DNA of 64,000 nt. Origin: JBNKFV01 sp050289485 (GTDB lineage: Bacteria > Pseudomonadota > Gammaproteobacteria > Pseudomonadales > Cellvibrionaceae). This document shows, piece by piece, positions 1 to 8,854 of the stretch; within the stretch, counting starts at the first letter, position 1; each line of letters opens with the position of its first letter. The stretch is from contig JBNKFV010000017.1 in NCBI GenBank assembly GCA_050289485.1, positions 186,001 to 250,000 of the forward strand. The letters are read 5' to 3'. The notes under the pieces are model-generated. The model was given only the letters and a program-made list of their open reading frames with translations, searched no databases and was not told the origin of the DNA. The translations under genes and the position numbers were made by a program.

Positions 1-1
1 T

Positions 2-682
2 GCCGTAGAAGACACGGGCATTGGTATTCCCATATTACGGCAAGACGAGGTTTTCCAGCCGTTTAACCGCCTCGGAGCAGAAAGTGGCGAAGTTGAAGGC
101 AGCGGGGTCGGCTTGTTGATTACCAAACGTTTAGTGGAACTGATGCATGGGCACATCAATTTCGTCAGCCATCAGGGTGAAGGCAGTCGTTTTTTTATTC
201 GCCTGCCGATTCTCACCGATTATGAAGAAGCTATTCCCGATACAGAACCGGAAGAAAATGATGACGATAAAATGGAAGGCCTCGCTATCAATCGGCCGAA
301 GTTAGTGCTTTATGTCGAAGATAACCCGTCGAACATTCGGGTGATGCAACAATTTTTCACTCATCACCCACAATTAGAATTAGACATTGCAGAGGAAGCC
401 GTTCTCGGCCTGTATAAAGCCCGAGTCAAACGCCCCGATCTCATTATTATGGACATCAACTTGCCCGGCATGGATGGTTTTGAGGCACTGAACATTCTCA
501 GGCACGACCAAGCAACCAAATCTATCCCTGTTATTGCGTTGTCGGCCAACGCCATGCCGCAAGATATTGAACGAGGCAACCTGGCGGGCTTTGATCGCTA
601 TCTGACTAAACCCTTAAACTTCAACAGTTTCACCCAAACCTTGAATCAACTACTGGGTGATCAACCCGGTAAGGTCTGTTGA
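2..682 (+). CDS. hybrid sensor histidine kinase, C-terminal part (ATPase end plus receiver domain)
   Basis: The reading frame is open from the window edge, so the N-terminal sensor and dimerisation parts lie outside. The first 70 residues hold the end of a HATPase_c domain: the G1 box DTGIGIP, an F-box-like FQPFNRL and the G2 box GSGVGLLI. An acidic linker follows, then a receiver domain starting at KLVLYVEDNPSN, with a phospho-acceptor Asp in IMDINLPGMDGF and the conserved Lys in LTKPL. This is the usual order in hybrid kinases, which autophosphorylate on His and pass phosphate to their own receiver. The input signal and output partner cannot be seen. The stop codon lies inside a sequence that resembles the ends of the repeat element at 27992-28276. 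Confidence 0.9.
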   Translation, partial: AVEDTGIGIPILRQDEVFQPFNRLGAESGEVEGSGVGLLITKRLVELMHGHINFVSHQGEGSRFFIRLPILTDYEEAIPDTEPEENDDDKMEGLAINRPKLVLYVEDNPSNIRVMQQFFTHHPQLELDIAEEAVLGLYKARVKRPDLIIMDINLPGMDGFEALNILRHDQATKSIPVIALSANAMPQDIERGNLAGFDRYLTKPLNFNSFTQTLNQLLGDQPGKVC

Positions 683-705
683 CACTAATTTGAATTAACA
701 AACGG

Positions 706-2424
706 TTAAGCCGAAGTACTCACAATATCGATCGCCTCTGCCAACGTTGATGTAAAACGACTAACGCCATCAACAGGTGAAGCCCCAGCCCTGGCCAATG
801 TTTTCAGCGGTTGAAACTGCCAATCGGCAAACACTACCTGACACTGATTCTGCTTGCATTCATCAATCAACCGGTTCATGGAGGACACTCCACCGGCGTC
901 GAGTAACGGAACGGCATCCAAGTATAAAATCATGCCGTTTAGCGGCTTAGCCTCTAAGGCCAGCTCGGCAAAAATACGATCAGCTGCCGCAAAAAACAAG
1001 GGCCCGTTAATTTTATAAACTTTCCATCCTGGCGGTAGCTCACGATTAACGAGTTTATTATTTTCCGTAATATCTTTTACCCGTGTGAGTGCCGCCAGCT
1101 CCTGCATAAACAATACCGAAGCCAACAAAATTCCAGTAGTAATCGCCACCACCATATCGATCATTACCGTCAATGAAAAGCAGGTAAACAATACCAACGC
1201 ATCACGGGCAGGCGCTTTGGAAAACTTTTTAATCACCGCCGGAGCCTCTGCCATCTTCCAGGCCACCACGATTAACAATGCAGCAATCGCAGGCATAGGC
1301 AAGTACGACAAGTATTTGGCAAATAATAGCAAGCCGATCAATACCACAACGGCATGTGCCATCGCGGCAACCGGGCTGCGTGCACCTGCAGCAACATTGG
1401 CTGCTGAACGAGAGATGGCAGCTGTGGCGGCTACACCACCAAACAAGGGTGCTACCAAGTTACCCAGGCCCAGCCCAAGCAATTCGCTGTTAGCGCTGTG
1501 CCGCTTACCTGTCATCCCATCGAGCACAACGGCGCATAATAAAGACTCGATCGCAGCGAGCATAGCAATAGCAAAGGCAGGTGGTAGCAGCGTACCCACA
1601 AGCTGCCAATTCAACGGCATATTAGCCTGGCTAGCCCAATCCCATGGCCAACGAAACTCAGGAAAATACGGTGGGATACCCGCTTCAGTCACACCCTCCG
1701 GCGTAAGGTAGCTAAAACGTGAACCAATGGTTTCCACTGTTTGCCCCTGGGCGATAAACCAATAGGCCAATAAAGTGGCAAACAACAGTGCAGGTAAGTG
1801 TGGTGGAATTGGAAAACGCAGTTTAGGCCATAAAACCATTACCGCTAGCGTAAATACTGCCACACAAACACTGGCCCCTGAAAACTGTGGTGCAACGGCG
1901 GCGATGGCCAGTAGCTTATCACCAAAAAATTCCGGCATTTCATTCACACTAACGCCAAGAAAATCTGGTACCTGCAAAACTGCGATCACCAAACCTATGC
2001 CGGTTGTAAAACCGGCAATCACCGCTTCAGGAATATACTCAATTAACCGGCCCAGGCGGGCATACGCCATCACCAACAGTATGGCACCCGACATCATGGT
2101 TGCCAGCAGCAAACCTATATGACCATAGGTTTGTGCAATGGGATAAAGCACGACAACGAAAGCAGCGGTAGGGCCAGAAATACTGACTCGGCTACCGCCC
2201 GCCAGGGCAATGAGAAAACCACCAATAATACTCGTATACAGCCCGTATTGAGGCGATACACCGCTAGCGATGGCAAGAGCCATACTCAGAGGAATAGCAA
2301 TAACACCTACGGTAAGCCCTGCGATCAGATCAGCAACAAATGTATTTTTATTATAGTGCTCTGCCAATGCTTCTCGCAGTGCGTAGGCGAAACGTAACGA
2401 AAAAAGATGCGAACGATGGGACAT
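706..2424 (-). CDS. SulP-family inorganic anion transporter with STAS domain
   Basis: A 572-residue polytopic membrane protein of the SLC26/SulP family, which moves sulfate, bicarbonate or other anions. The N-terminal half shows the family signature region (residues about 28-70: DLIAGLTVGVIAIPLSMALA) followed by about ten hydrophobic segments. The last 110 residues form a cytoplasmic STAS domain with LDAVPLLDAGGVSSM, the loop that carries the regulatory Ser in anti-sigma antagonists. Length is normal for the family. It is transcribed convergently with the upstream sensor kinase and sits alone. Substrate cannot be assigned from sequence; no carbonic anhydrase gene is adjacent to suggest bicarbonate. 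Confidence 0.93.
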   Translation of the reverse strand: MSHRSHLFSLRFAYALREALAEHYNKNTFVADLIAGLTVGVIAIPLSMALAIASGVSPQYGLYTSIIGGFLIALAGGSRVSISGPTAAFVVVLYPIAQTYGHIGLLLATMMSGAILLVMAYARLGRLIEYIPEAVIAGFTTGIGLVIAVLQVPDFLGVSVNEMPEFFGDKLLAIAAVAPQFSGASVCVAVFTLAVMVLWPKLRFPIPPHLPALLFATLLAYWFIAQGQTVETIGSRFSYLTPEGVTEAGIPPYFPEFRWPWDWASQANMPLNWQLVGTLLPPAFAIAMLAAIESLLCAVVLDGMTGKRHSANSELLGLGLGNLVAPLFGGVAATAAISRSAANVAAGARSPVAAMAHAVVVLIGLLLFAKYLSYLPMPAIAALLIVVAWKMAEAPAVIKKFSKAPARDALVLFTCFSLTVMIDMVVAITTGILLASVLFMQELAALTRVKDITENNKLVNRELPPGWKVYKINGPLFFAAADRIFAELALEAKPLNGMILYLDAVPLLDAGGVSSMNRLIDECKQNQCQVVFADWQFQPLKTLARAGASPVDGVSRFTSTLAEAIDIVSTSA

Positions 2425-2579
2425 AAAAAAACCCCGAAAAAACAGTTATCAAAGCAAGCCGCTTTACACAAGAAGCACGAAGTATAACCGATTTAACACA
2501 TAAAAAGTGGGGAATTTATTCTCTAGCGTTTGCGATAGCCAAACGGCTTCAAGCTAAGGTTGACAACCCTGCGGCGGTG

Positions 2580-5500
2580 CTACTCCAGGGTCTCCTTCCA
2601 ATAAATCACACGATCGTTGCCGCGATAGGTTTCAAAACGAATAGTCGCGGTTGGCAATGCGGTATCATTGTTGTAGTCGCCATCCTGATTCCAATCGAAA
2701 CGCAACCAGGGATAAGCGGTTAAGTCTACATCGAGGGTAAAATAACCAACCACTCCCGGTGCGCCGACAACCATCAACGCATCACCTGTTGCGGTTGCCG
2801 TTGCATCACCAAAGCGTAGAATCGGACTACCAGTAGGGTCATTAGCAAAACCAACCGTTGGATTACTGCCCACCGGTGCAGTTACTGGGTCAGTCGTCAT
2901 GGCAGCAGCTGACCCAGCAGAGGATGTAAAAACAATACTGTTGCGTGAAATTGCAGTACCATCGCCAGTGGCAGCACGCCACAGGGAGCCATCCCAATAC
3001 TCTACTCTAAACGGAACATTGAGTGCCGCCGCTTCCGGGCCCCAGGCGTCGGCGCTATACAATCGTCCTAGCCGGGCGTTGAGCTCACCCAGGTAATACT
3101 TTTCCGGTACGCCGTCCAAATCGGTATCTATCCTGGGTGCAAAGCCAACATGCCCACTGATAACAAAACTACCTTCTTGATCTTCAATCGATACCCCAAC
3201 CTGTAGACGTTCAAATGGCCCTTCCAAGCCATTTCGATTGAGCGCTAATTGCCGCGAACCGTCGGCAACACCACCACTCCATACCATACCCGAATTATCT
3301 ACCGTAATCCGGCTATCGAGGCTGGAAATTGCCGCGTTGGCATTGTTACGTATACCGAAGGTCAAATCGCCCTGCTGCGCTAATGCCAAATCGCCCTGAT
3401 AATTGGTCGTAACAACACCTGATTTATTTAATGCCGATACATCAAACTGCGCCATAAACGGCTGCCCCAGGTAAGCATAGCCATCATTCGGTAATACCAA
3501 CGGGCGCGATAAAATATTAAAAGCATAAGGAACAAAACGGCCAACCAGCGCGCTTTCACTTCCCTGCACGGGACCGGCGCCCAAGTAATCGGCGAGATCG
3601 TCTACCGAAAAATAAAAATTCCCCACATTGTCTACTGACTGTGCAACAGTCACGGTGCCATTGGCAGATATATCAGCAGTGGCAACACTTAGGGAAGCAG
3701 CGCTTCCAGCCAAGCTGCCGTCTAACCGGTTACCCAAAAGTAAATTCGCATACTGAAAATTGGGTGTCGTTGTATTATCACAGAAGTCGGTATTCTGCTC
3801 CCCTGCACTACCCCACGCTTTTGCAGTAATCTGCAGATCGAAAGTATCGCCGGCACGTTTGAAAACGGAACAATTCACACCATTTCCACCCGAGCAGTCG
3901 CTATTGCTTTCCGTGGCTTCTACACAAAAACCCGCTGGTTTCCAAACAAAGGCATTACTACTGCCTGACACAGTTTTGGTAACACCGCCCACAGGCAAAT
4001 TCGCGCGGGCATAAAGCCGGGTTTGGCCAGCATCAGGATAGAACAAAGAAACACTTGCCTCGCCACTGGCATCAAAATTTAAACTAACATTCTGGTAACC
4101 GGCGGCACCTCCATTGGCAAATCCGTTTAAAGCTGTTCCCGATACCGTCATACCCGTGCCCGGAGGCAGTGCACAGGAACCTGGGTTAATACATTCGTAA
4201 TCCATTCCAATATCTACGGCGGTAGCATTAATCAACGCATCACAGCGTCCGGTTGTTTGGTTGGTTTGCACGGCCTTAAGCGTAATAAGCTGTGCCCCGG
4301 GAGCGACATTGGACGCCTTTCCTGCTAGTTGATGACTAATACTATCGGCTACACCATTACCATAGAACACAAAACCAACATCACTGAACGTAATAGCCGC
4401 GTCTTCACTGGCATCACCATCGAGGTCGGTTGCAATACCGTCACTAATATCGATATCCAGCGTTGCCGGGGTAGTTTTTATCAAACCCAGCTGCACCGAC
4501 GACTCGCCAGTGGCAAAAGTGTACTGATTCCCACTGAGCGTTCCACTGCCATTGATAAGAGTCCAACCATTGTTAGCCAGTGACGAACTCAGAGTAATGG
4601 TCGTTCCACTATTAACTACTGCCGAATGGGAAGCGTCGTGAGCAGTAATGGTAATTGCTGCCGCCTCGCAAGTGACGCCGCTGCCAGAATGCATAACACT
4701 ATAATGATCAGGCCCGATGGGGGTACACGCATGGCGTTCGCTGTAAAGTGCATTCACCTCAGCCTGTGTCATAGCCCCATCGTAAACACGCACTTCATCA
4801 ATGTAACCATCGAATGAACGGCTATTAAATCCGAGATCTGTTCCGATAAACAGCGGGTCATTTTGAGTCGTGAGCGTACCGGTATCACTATGTGTACCCG
4901 CCAGCACGCCATTAATATAAATCTGCTGACTGCCATCCTGGTAGACGATAGCAACATGACTCCACGTATTTAATGGCACCGCAGTTGTGGAATTCATCTC
5001 GTTGGAACCGCCACCCCACCACCAGTTGACAGTACCGTTTGTGTTCAAGTGATATTCAAAGTTTTCATCTTTTGACACAATACTCATCAAGCCCGAACGA
5101 GGATAACTTCGCGGATAAATCCATGAGGTTACCGTTAGTTCTGTGGCAAGATCTAACGGAGAATTATTACCGGGATCATCAATGATTAAATAGCCAGAAT
5201 TTGCACCACTGAACACACCATAACCACACGTACCCGGATTGCCGCTCAGAGCAGGAGAATCCAGTAACGTTCCCTGGCCTGGCAAACCATTTACCGCGAC
5301 AGCCCTGCCGTTTAACGAGTTACCAGAAGTATCAACCACCTCATCGGCTGCACCACTCCAAGTAGTTTCATCCAGAGACCAGCTACCGATTAAGAGCGGT
5401 GCCGTTACAGGTGCACCAGAAAGCGCCATCAAACTGCCAACCGCCGAGAGGTTGGACGCGTTGGAGACCGTAGCCGATTTTGCCCCCGTTGCACCTGCAA

Positions 5501-6128
5501 CACCCAACACCTGGTTAGCTGTCATCATGGCAACGCCATCGTTGCTACCAGAATTTTCCCTGACGTCGTAAATTTCTGACATTCCACCTGGGGGGGTAAA
5601 CTGGGAGCCATTTCGCTGGACAGCAAAAGTGCCGATGAGAACACTGTTGTTCGTCGTAGTCGTAACGGAGGGCGCAACAATATTACTACCACTCATCCCG
5701 GTTACAGACGCTACTCCGTCAAATGGATTGACTTGATCAACACCTCGATAAACATGAAGACCTATTATATAAGGGCCTGAACCGCTATTTGAAAACTGCC
5801 ACGTATAGGTTTGCCCCACTTCCGTTCCGTTAGAGATTTTGTAATAGTGATACAATCGTAAGCTGCCATCCTGCACCACAGAACCAAGTGGCAACCAACC
5901 AGAGGGCGCTGTAAAACCGGAACTATTCGAATTATTGACAACAATTTGCGTTAACATCAGATCGCCTGATGCCAGACCCGATCGCACTTGAATAGACCCA
6001 TTGGGAGCCTCACCGGTCACAGAATAGGCATCGATAAAAACCACTGCCGCATCGCTGTTAACGGCGACCAAAAGGCACCAGATAGCAAAACTTCTGATAA
6101 TCAACGTATGGAAATAATTATTTTTCAA
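2580..6128 (-). CDS. MshQ-like surface protein with LamG domain and DUF6701 C-terminus
   Basis: A long secreted protein of about 1182 residues. A TTG start at 6128 is preferred: it has AGGAAG eight bases upstream and leads straight into a signal peptide (LIIRSFAIWCLLVAVNSDAA). The frame upstream to 6203 gives a poor N-terminus. An N-terminal beta-rich region is followed by a LamG/concanavalin-like domain (GSWSLDE ... FDGYIDEVRVYDGAMTQAEVNALY) at about residues 245-475. The C-terminal ~550 residues match the DUF6701 region of MshQ, ending in the typical YRGNDRVIYWKETLE. MshQ is an outer component of MSHA pili, but no msh pilus genes are present here, so this is an orphan. Likely exported and surface-exposed; role in adhesion is inferred. 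Confidence 0.8.
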   Translation of the reverse strand: MKNNYFHTLIIRSFAIWCLLVAVNSDAAVVFIDAYSVTGEAPNGSIQVRSGLASGDLMLTQIVVNNSNSSGFTAPSGWLPLGSVVQDGSLRLYHYYKISNGTEVGQTYTWQFSNSGSGPYIIGLHVYRGVDQVNPFDGVASVTGMSGSNIVAPSVTTTTNNSVLIGTFAVQRNGSQFTPPGGMSEIYDVRENSGSNDGVAMMTANQVLGVAGATGAKSATVSNASNLSAVGSLMALSGAPVTAPLLIGSWSLDETTWSGAADEVVDTSGNSLNGRAVAVNGLPGQGTLLDSPALSGNPGTCGYGVFSGANSGYLIIDDPGNNSPLDLATELTVTSWIYPRSYPRSGLMSIVSKDENFEYHLNTNGTVNWWWGGGSNEMNSTTAVPLNTWSHVAIVYQDGSQQIYINGVLAGTHSDTGTLTTQNDPLFIGTDLGFNSRSFDGYIDEVRVYDGAMTQAEVNALYSERHACTPIGPDHYSVMHSGSGVTCEAAAITITAHDASHSAVVNSGTTITLSSSLANNGWTLINGSGTLSGNQYTFATGESSVQLGLIKTTPATLDIDISDGIATDLDGDASEDAAITFSDVGFVFYGNGVADSISHQLAGKASNVAPGAQLITLKAVQTNQTTGRCDALINATAVDIGMDYECINPGSCALPPGTGMTVSGTALNGFANGGAAGYQNVSLNFDASGEASVSLFYPDAGQTRLYARANLPVGGVTKTVSGSSNAFVWKPAGFCVEATESNSDCSGGNGVNCSVFKRAGDTFDLQITAKAWGSAGEQNTDFCDNTTTPNFQYANLLLGNRLDGSLAGSAASLSVATADISANGTVTVAQSVDNVGNFYFSVDDLADYLGAGPVQGSESALVGRFVPYAFNILSRPLVLPNDGYAYLGQPFMAQFDVSALNKSGVVTTNYQGDLALAQQGDLTFGIRNNANAAISSLDSRITVDNSGMVWSGGVADGSRQLALNRNGLEGPFERLQVGVSIEDQEGSFVISGHVGFAPRIDTDLDGVPEKYYLGELNARLGRLYSADAWGPEAAALNVPFRVEYWDGSLWRAATGDGTAISRNSIVFTSSAGSAAAMTTDPVTAPVGSNPTVGFANDPTGSPILRFGDATATATGDALMVVGAPGVVGYFTLDVDLTAYPWLRFDWNQDGDYNNDTALPTATIRFETYRGNDRVIYWKETLE

Positions 6129-6215
6129 CGATTTTTCTTCCTGGCTGTATCCGTATGAAGATTTATCGGAATGCGCTCTCGGTGAATAACATATTACGCA
6201 CACTTTTTACCATAC

Positions 6216-6902
6216 CTAGCGCACACTATTACTAACTCCTGAAGCGCTGTAGTGCCCAAGCTTCTTGGAAAGTTCATCGCGTGCAGAGGACAGGTAACGC
6301 CTTACCAGCGGGTCATTAATAGAAAGTTGTGGGCTCACACTGTCAATACCTTTCAATTTCGCACACAACAATGTGGAGTACATATCTTTCTGGGTGGTAT
6401 CGCTGTACAACGTGTTAACCCATTCATCAACACAGCCGGCATAACGCTCGATACTTAAATCGAAAAGCCGACCAAACGCATGATGAATACCAGAAATATT
6501 TTTCTCGCCAGGAGACACGATATCGGGCGGCACACGAAGGTTAGCCAACCAGTGAAAAGGGAAACTCAACCAGCGCCAGAGGTACAAGCCAACACCCCAT
6601 AAAAGAATGAGAGGCAAAAAAACCAATAGCACCAGTAATTGCATAAAAAAACGCAATGAGTGCCCAGACCAATGCAACCGACGAACAAATGACAGTAATG
6701 CTGGGGGCAGTAACAAGGTTTGCAGAAGTTGCTGGCGTCTAGCCTTCATCAACGTTAGCAGGCAGGTATACTCTGCCTGCGTGAGCATTACGCCACTATG
6801 CCCTACCCGTTTTAAACTTGCTTTTTCGGTGCGAAGCGACCCATCTCGCGCCATATAAACATACTCTTGATAACCAGCATTTACGGTAAATTCACAAGAC
6901 AA
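6216..6902 (-). CDS. hypothetical membrane-associated protein
   Basis: A 228-residue protein that I do not recognise. Residues about 85-115 form a strongly hydrophobic stretch (FFMQLLVLLVFLPLILLWGVGLYLW), one or two membrane segments, between an N-terminal soluble domain and a C-terminal alpha-helical domain. It lies 87 bases upstream of the MshQ-like gene on the same strand and could be co-transcribed with it. The start has no strong ribosome site, so the exact N-terminus is uncertain. Its divergent neighbour is the MscS gene. Confidence 0.7.
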   Translation of the reverse strand: MSCEFTVNAGYQEYVYMARDGSLRTEKASLKRVGHSGVMLTQAEYTCLLTLMKARRQQLLQTLLLPPALLSFVRRLHWSGHSLRFFMQLLVLLVFLPLILLWGVGLYLWRWLSFPFHWLANLRVPPDIVSPGEKNISGIHHAFGRLFDLSIERYAGCVDEWVNTLYSDTTQKDMYSTLLCAKLKGIDSVSPQLSINDPLVRRYLSSARDELSKKLGHYSASGVSNSVR

Positions 6903-7002
6903 CTAAAGCTTACTGCTGGCAGCAACCCCGCTCCCCCAAATTGTTGCCGTCATAAAATACTGCTATTGTTCTTAACTCTAGTTTTGTCAGGGCTGACTCT
7001 CA

Positions 7003-7833
7003 ATGCAAGAAGAAATTAAGCAAATTACAGCCATTTACCAGGTTGTTACCGAATTTTTAGTCACTTATAGCTTCCAGATCATTGGAGCCCTTGTCATTCT
7101 GCTGGTGGGCTTGTTCATCGCCAAGAAGGTCAGCAACGTAACCCTCGCCCTATGTGAGCGCAAAAACCTTGACGTAACCCTATCCCACTTTATCGCCAAT
7201 GTGGTGCGCATTATCGTCGTCACCTTCATTGCGATTATTGCCCTATCCAAGGTAGGCATCAGTGTTACCCCATTTATCGCAGCCGTTGGAGCCCTGTCAC
7301 TAGGTGCTGGCCTAGCCGTTCAGGGGTTGCTATCCAATTACAGCGCCGGGCTTAACATCATTCTCACCCGCCCCTTTATTGTAGGAGATACAATTGAAGT
7401 ACAAGGTGTTTCCGGCCAAGTAAAGGAAATCCGCCTGGCTTACACGATGCTGAGCGACGAAGACGACGTTATCATTACCATTCCTAACCGGCATATTGTG
7501 GGGGAAATCATACACAACTCACAATCTGATACCTTGGTAGAAGCAACTATCGGCATTGCTTATCACTGCAATCCGGAAAAAGCGATCGATACCATTATTC
7601 ATGCTCTACATTCGTTAGATGCTATCAATCACACTCGACAGCCCCAAGTAGGCATTGAAGGATTCGGTGATAGTAGTATCGATTTGTGCGCCCGAGTCTG
7701 GGTACCCACCAAACAATTCCACACACTCCGCTACCAAATAAACCTGTGCATTTTTAATGCACTGACCCAAAATGGCTTCGATATTCCCTTTCCACAACGC
7801 GAAGTCACGCTGTTGCAGGAAAAAACCACCTGA
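7003..7833 (+). CDS. mscS: MscS-type small-conductance mechanosensitive channel
   Basis: At 276 residues it has the size of classical MscS. It shows an N-terminal membrane helix (FQIIGALVILLVGLFIAKKV), a second helix, the pore-lining TM3 rich in Gly and Ala (PFIAAVGALSLGAGLAVQGLLSNYSAG) and the following beta domain with TRPFIVGDTIEVQGVSG and the ITIPNRHIVG motif. The cytoplasmic alpha/beta part completes the vestibule. The channel opens on membrane tension to release solutes during hypo-osmotic shock. It is a single gene, divergent from the hypothetical gene at 6216-6902 and convergent with the gene at 7847. Confidence 0.93.
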   Translation: MQEEIKQITAIYQVVTEFLVTYSFQIIGALVILLVGLFIAKKVSNVTLALCERKNLDVTLSHFIANVVRIIVVTFIAIIALSKVGISVTPFIAAVGALSLGAGLAVQGLLSNYSAGLNIILTRPFIVGDTIEVQGVSGQVKEIRLAYTMLSDEDDVIITIPNRHIVGEIIHNSQSDTLVEATIGIAYHCNPEKAIDTIIHALHSLDAINHTRQPQVGIEGFGDSSIDLCARVWVPTKQFHTLRYQINLCIFNALTQNGFDIPFPQREVTLLQEKTT

Positions 7834-7846
7834 CACTGGCCAGGAT

Positions 7847-8731
7847 TTAAACTATCACATCGTGCTGTAAAAGTGCTTTTGGCAGCGTGTTTTCAATATA
7901 TGGCCACTCTGCGCCAACCAGTTCAATAAAGGGTAAGTGGTGCTGTTGATATACCTGCTGCCGTGCAATTAACCGGGCCAGATCAGCCGCGGCAATACCC
8001 TCATAATTCATGTCAATAAACAGCTTGGCGACGGGCAAGTAAAAATCTGCTTTTTGATCTGGCCGGGTAAACACAACCGGCCTACAGGTAGAAAAAACCA
8101 CGCCTCGCATGTACAACCAACTGGCAATACGAGCCAGCTCTACAGTTGTATGCATGCTGCCCTGAAGGCTAACATAACGTTTACCCTGCTCAAACAAAGG
8201 TGGGTTGTTTAATCTTTCGAGATAGGCAAGCCAGTGTGCTGATTTAGCAACTATGTCCTCAAACATCAGATAAGGCACACCGGTTTTGTCATTTTGCCGA
8301 GCCTGAATACCCTGTTGGCTACCCTCTGCGGTAGGTATAAAACCCTGCCTGACAGACTCTATCCAGCCTAAATCACTCAAACTGGCGACAACCATTGCAG
8401 AAGGCAGGTCAGCCTGTTTTGAGAACTGTGCCAAAGTCAGCAACGGCGGCTCAAGAAACGGCAAAAAAACAGGGTGATCCAGGATTTTCAACGGCCAGGC
8501 AACGTATTCACCAAATCGCTTACTCTTGCGATAAACACCACCCTCGAACTCGCCTTTTGCGGTAAGAACCCAGCGATCGCCCTGCTCCTGACGAATCCAG
8601 CCCGCATCAATCATTGCCTGAGTAATATCTTTAAGGGGATGACCCAACTGATCTGCCAAGGCCGAGCGAGACAACCACTCTCGCTTCGTGGTGTCTGCGG
8701 AATGATCAGATGAAGAAGGCCCCGATACCAT
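7847..8731 (-). CDS. tandem winged-helix protein with degenerate nuclease-like C-terminus
   Basis: A 294-residue protein. The ATG at 8731 is chosen because AAGGAA lies eight bases upstream; the frame continues further up without a better start. Two similar N-terminal units are visible: ALADQLGHPLKDITQAMIDAGWI ending in LTAKGEFEGG, and a second with LAQFSKQADLPSAMVVASLSDLGWI ending in TAEGSQQG. Both look like winged helices, each followed by a short beta region. The C-terminal third (RIASWLYMRGV, then ADFYLPVAKLFIDMNYEG) has the layout of PD-(D/E)XK nuclease-fold domains, but the usual acidic-x-Lys/EYWG residues are changed. Such proteins are often mislabelled glycerol kinase in databases (recalled, not searched). 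No kinase motif is present. Function unknown. Confidence 0.7.
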   Translation of the reverse strand: MVSGPSSSDHSADTTKREWLSRSALADQLGHPLKDITQAMIDAGWIRQEQGDRWVLTAKGEFEGGVYRKSKRFGEYVAWPLKILDHPVFLPFLEPPLLTLAQFSKQADLPSAMVVASLSDLGWIESVRQGFIPTAEGSQQGIQARQNDKTGVPYLMFEDIVAKSAHWLAYLERLNNPPLFEQGKRYVSLQGSMHTTVELARIASWLYMRGVVFSTCRPVVFTRPDQKADFYLPVAKLFIDMNYEGIAAADLARLIARQQVYQQHHLPFIELVGAEWPYIENTLPKALLQHDVIV

Positions 8732-8770
8732 GGCTATATTCCTTAAAAAGTACGCCCCATCATAAACAAG

Positions 8771-8792
8771 AAGGGAGACATATCGTCTCCCC
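8771..8792 (-). terminator. hairpin downstream of the universal stress gene
   Basis: GGGAGAC (8773-8779) pairs with GTCTCCC (8785-8791) around a five-base loop. Read on the minus strand it is followed by a T-rich stretch (CTTCTTGTTT), so it could end transcription of the stress gene at 8855. It also lies about 40 bases upstream of the next gene start, so an operator role is possible. Confidence 0.5.
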
Positions 8793-8817
8793 TTTGTAGG
8801 CATGTTCAGTATAACTA

Positions 8818-8847
8818 TTAACCCGACAAAAATGCTTGCCGGGGTAA
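8818..8847. repeat. ATTAACCCG-type palindrome
   Basis: TTAACCCGACAA (8818-8829) and TTGCCGGGGTAA (8836-8847) pair over 10 of 12 positions with a six-base loop. The same arm sequence recurs at 54443-54474 and forms the ends of the element at 49135-49305, so this looks like a small dispersed palindromic repeat and not a simple terminator; no T tract follows. Confidence 0.5.
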
Positions 8848-8854
8848 CAGATGC

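Noticed and set aside
1085..1711. 208-codon plus-strand frame inside the SulP gene
   Set aside because: Antisense shadow of a well-supported transporter; Ala/Thr-rich composition reflects the opposite strand.
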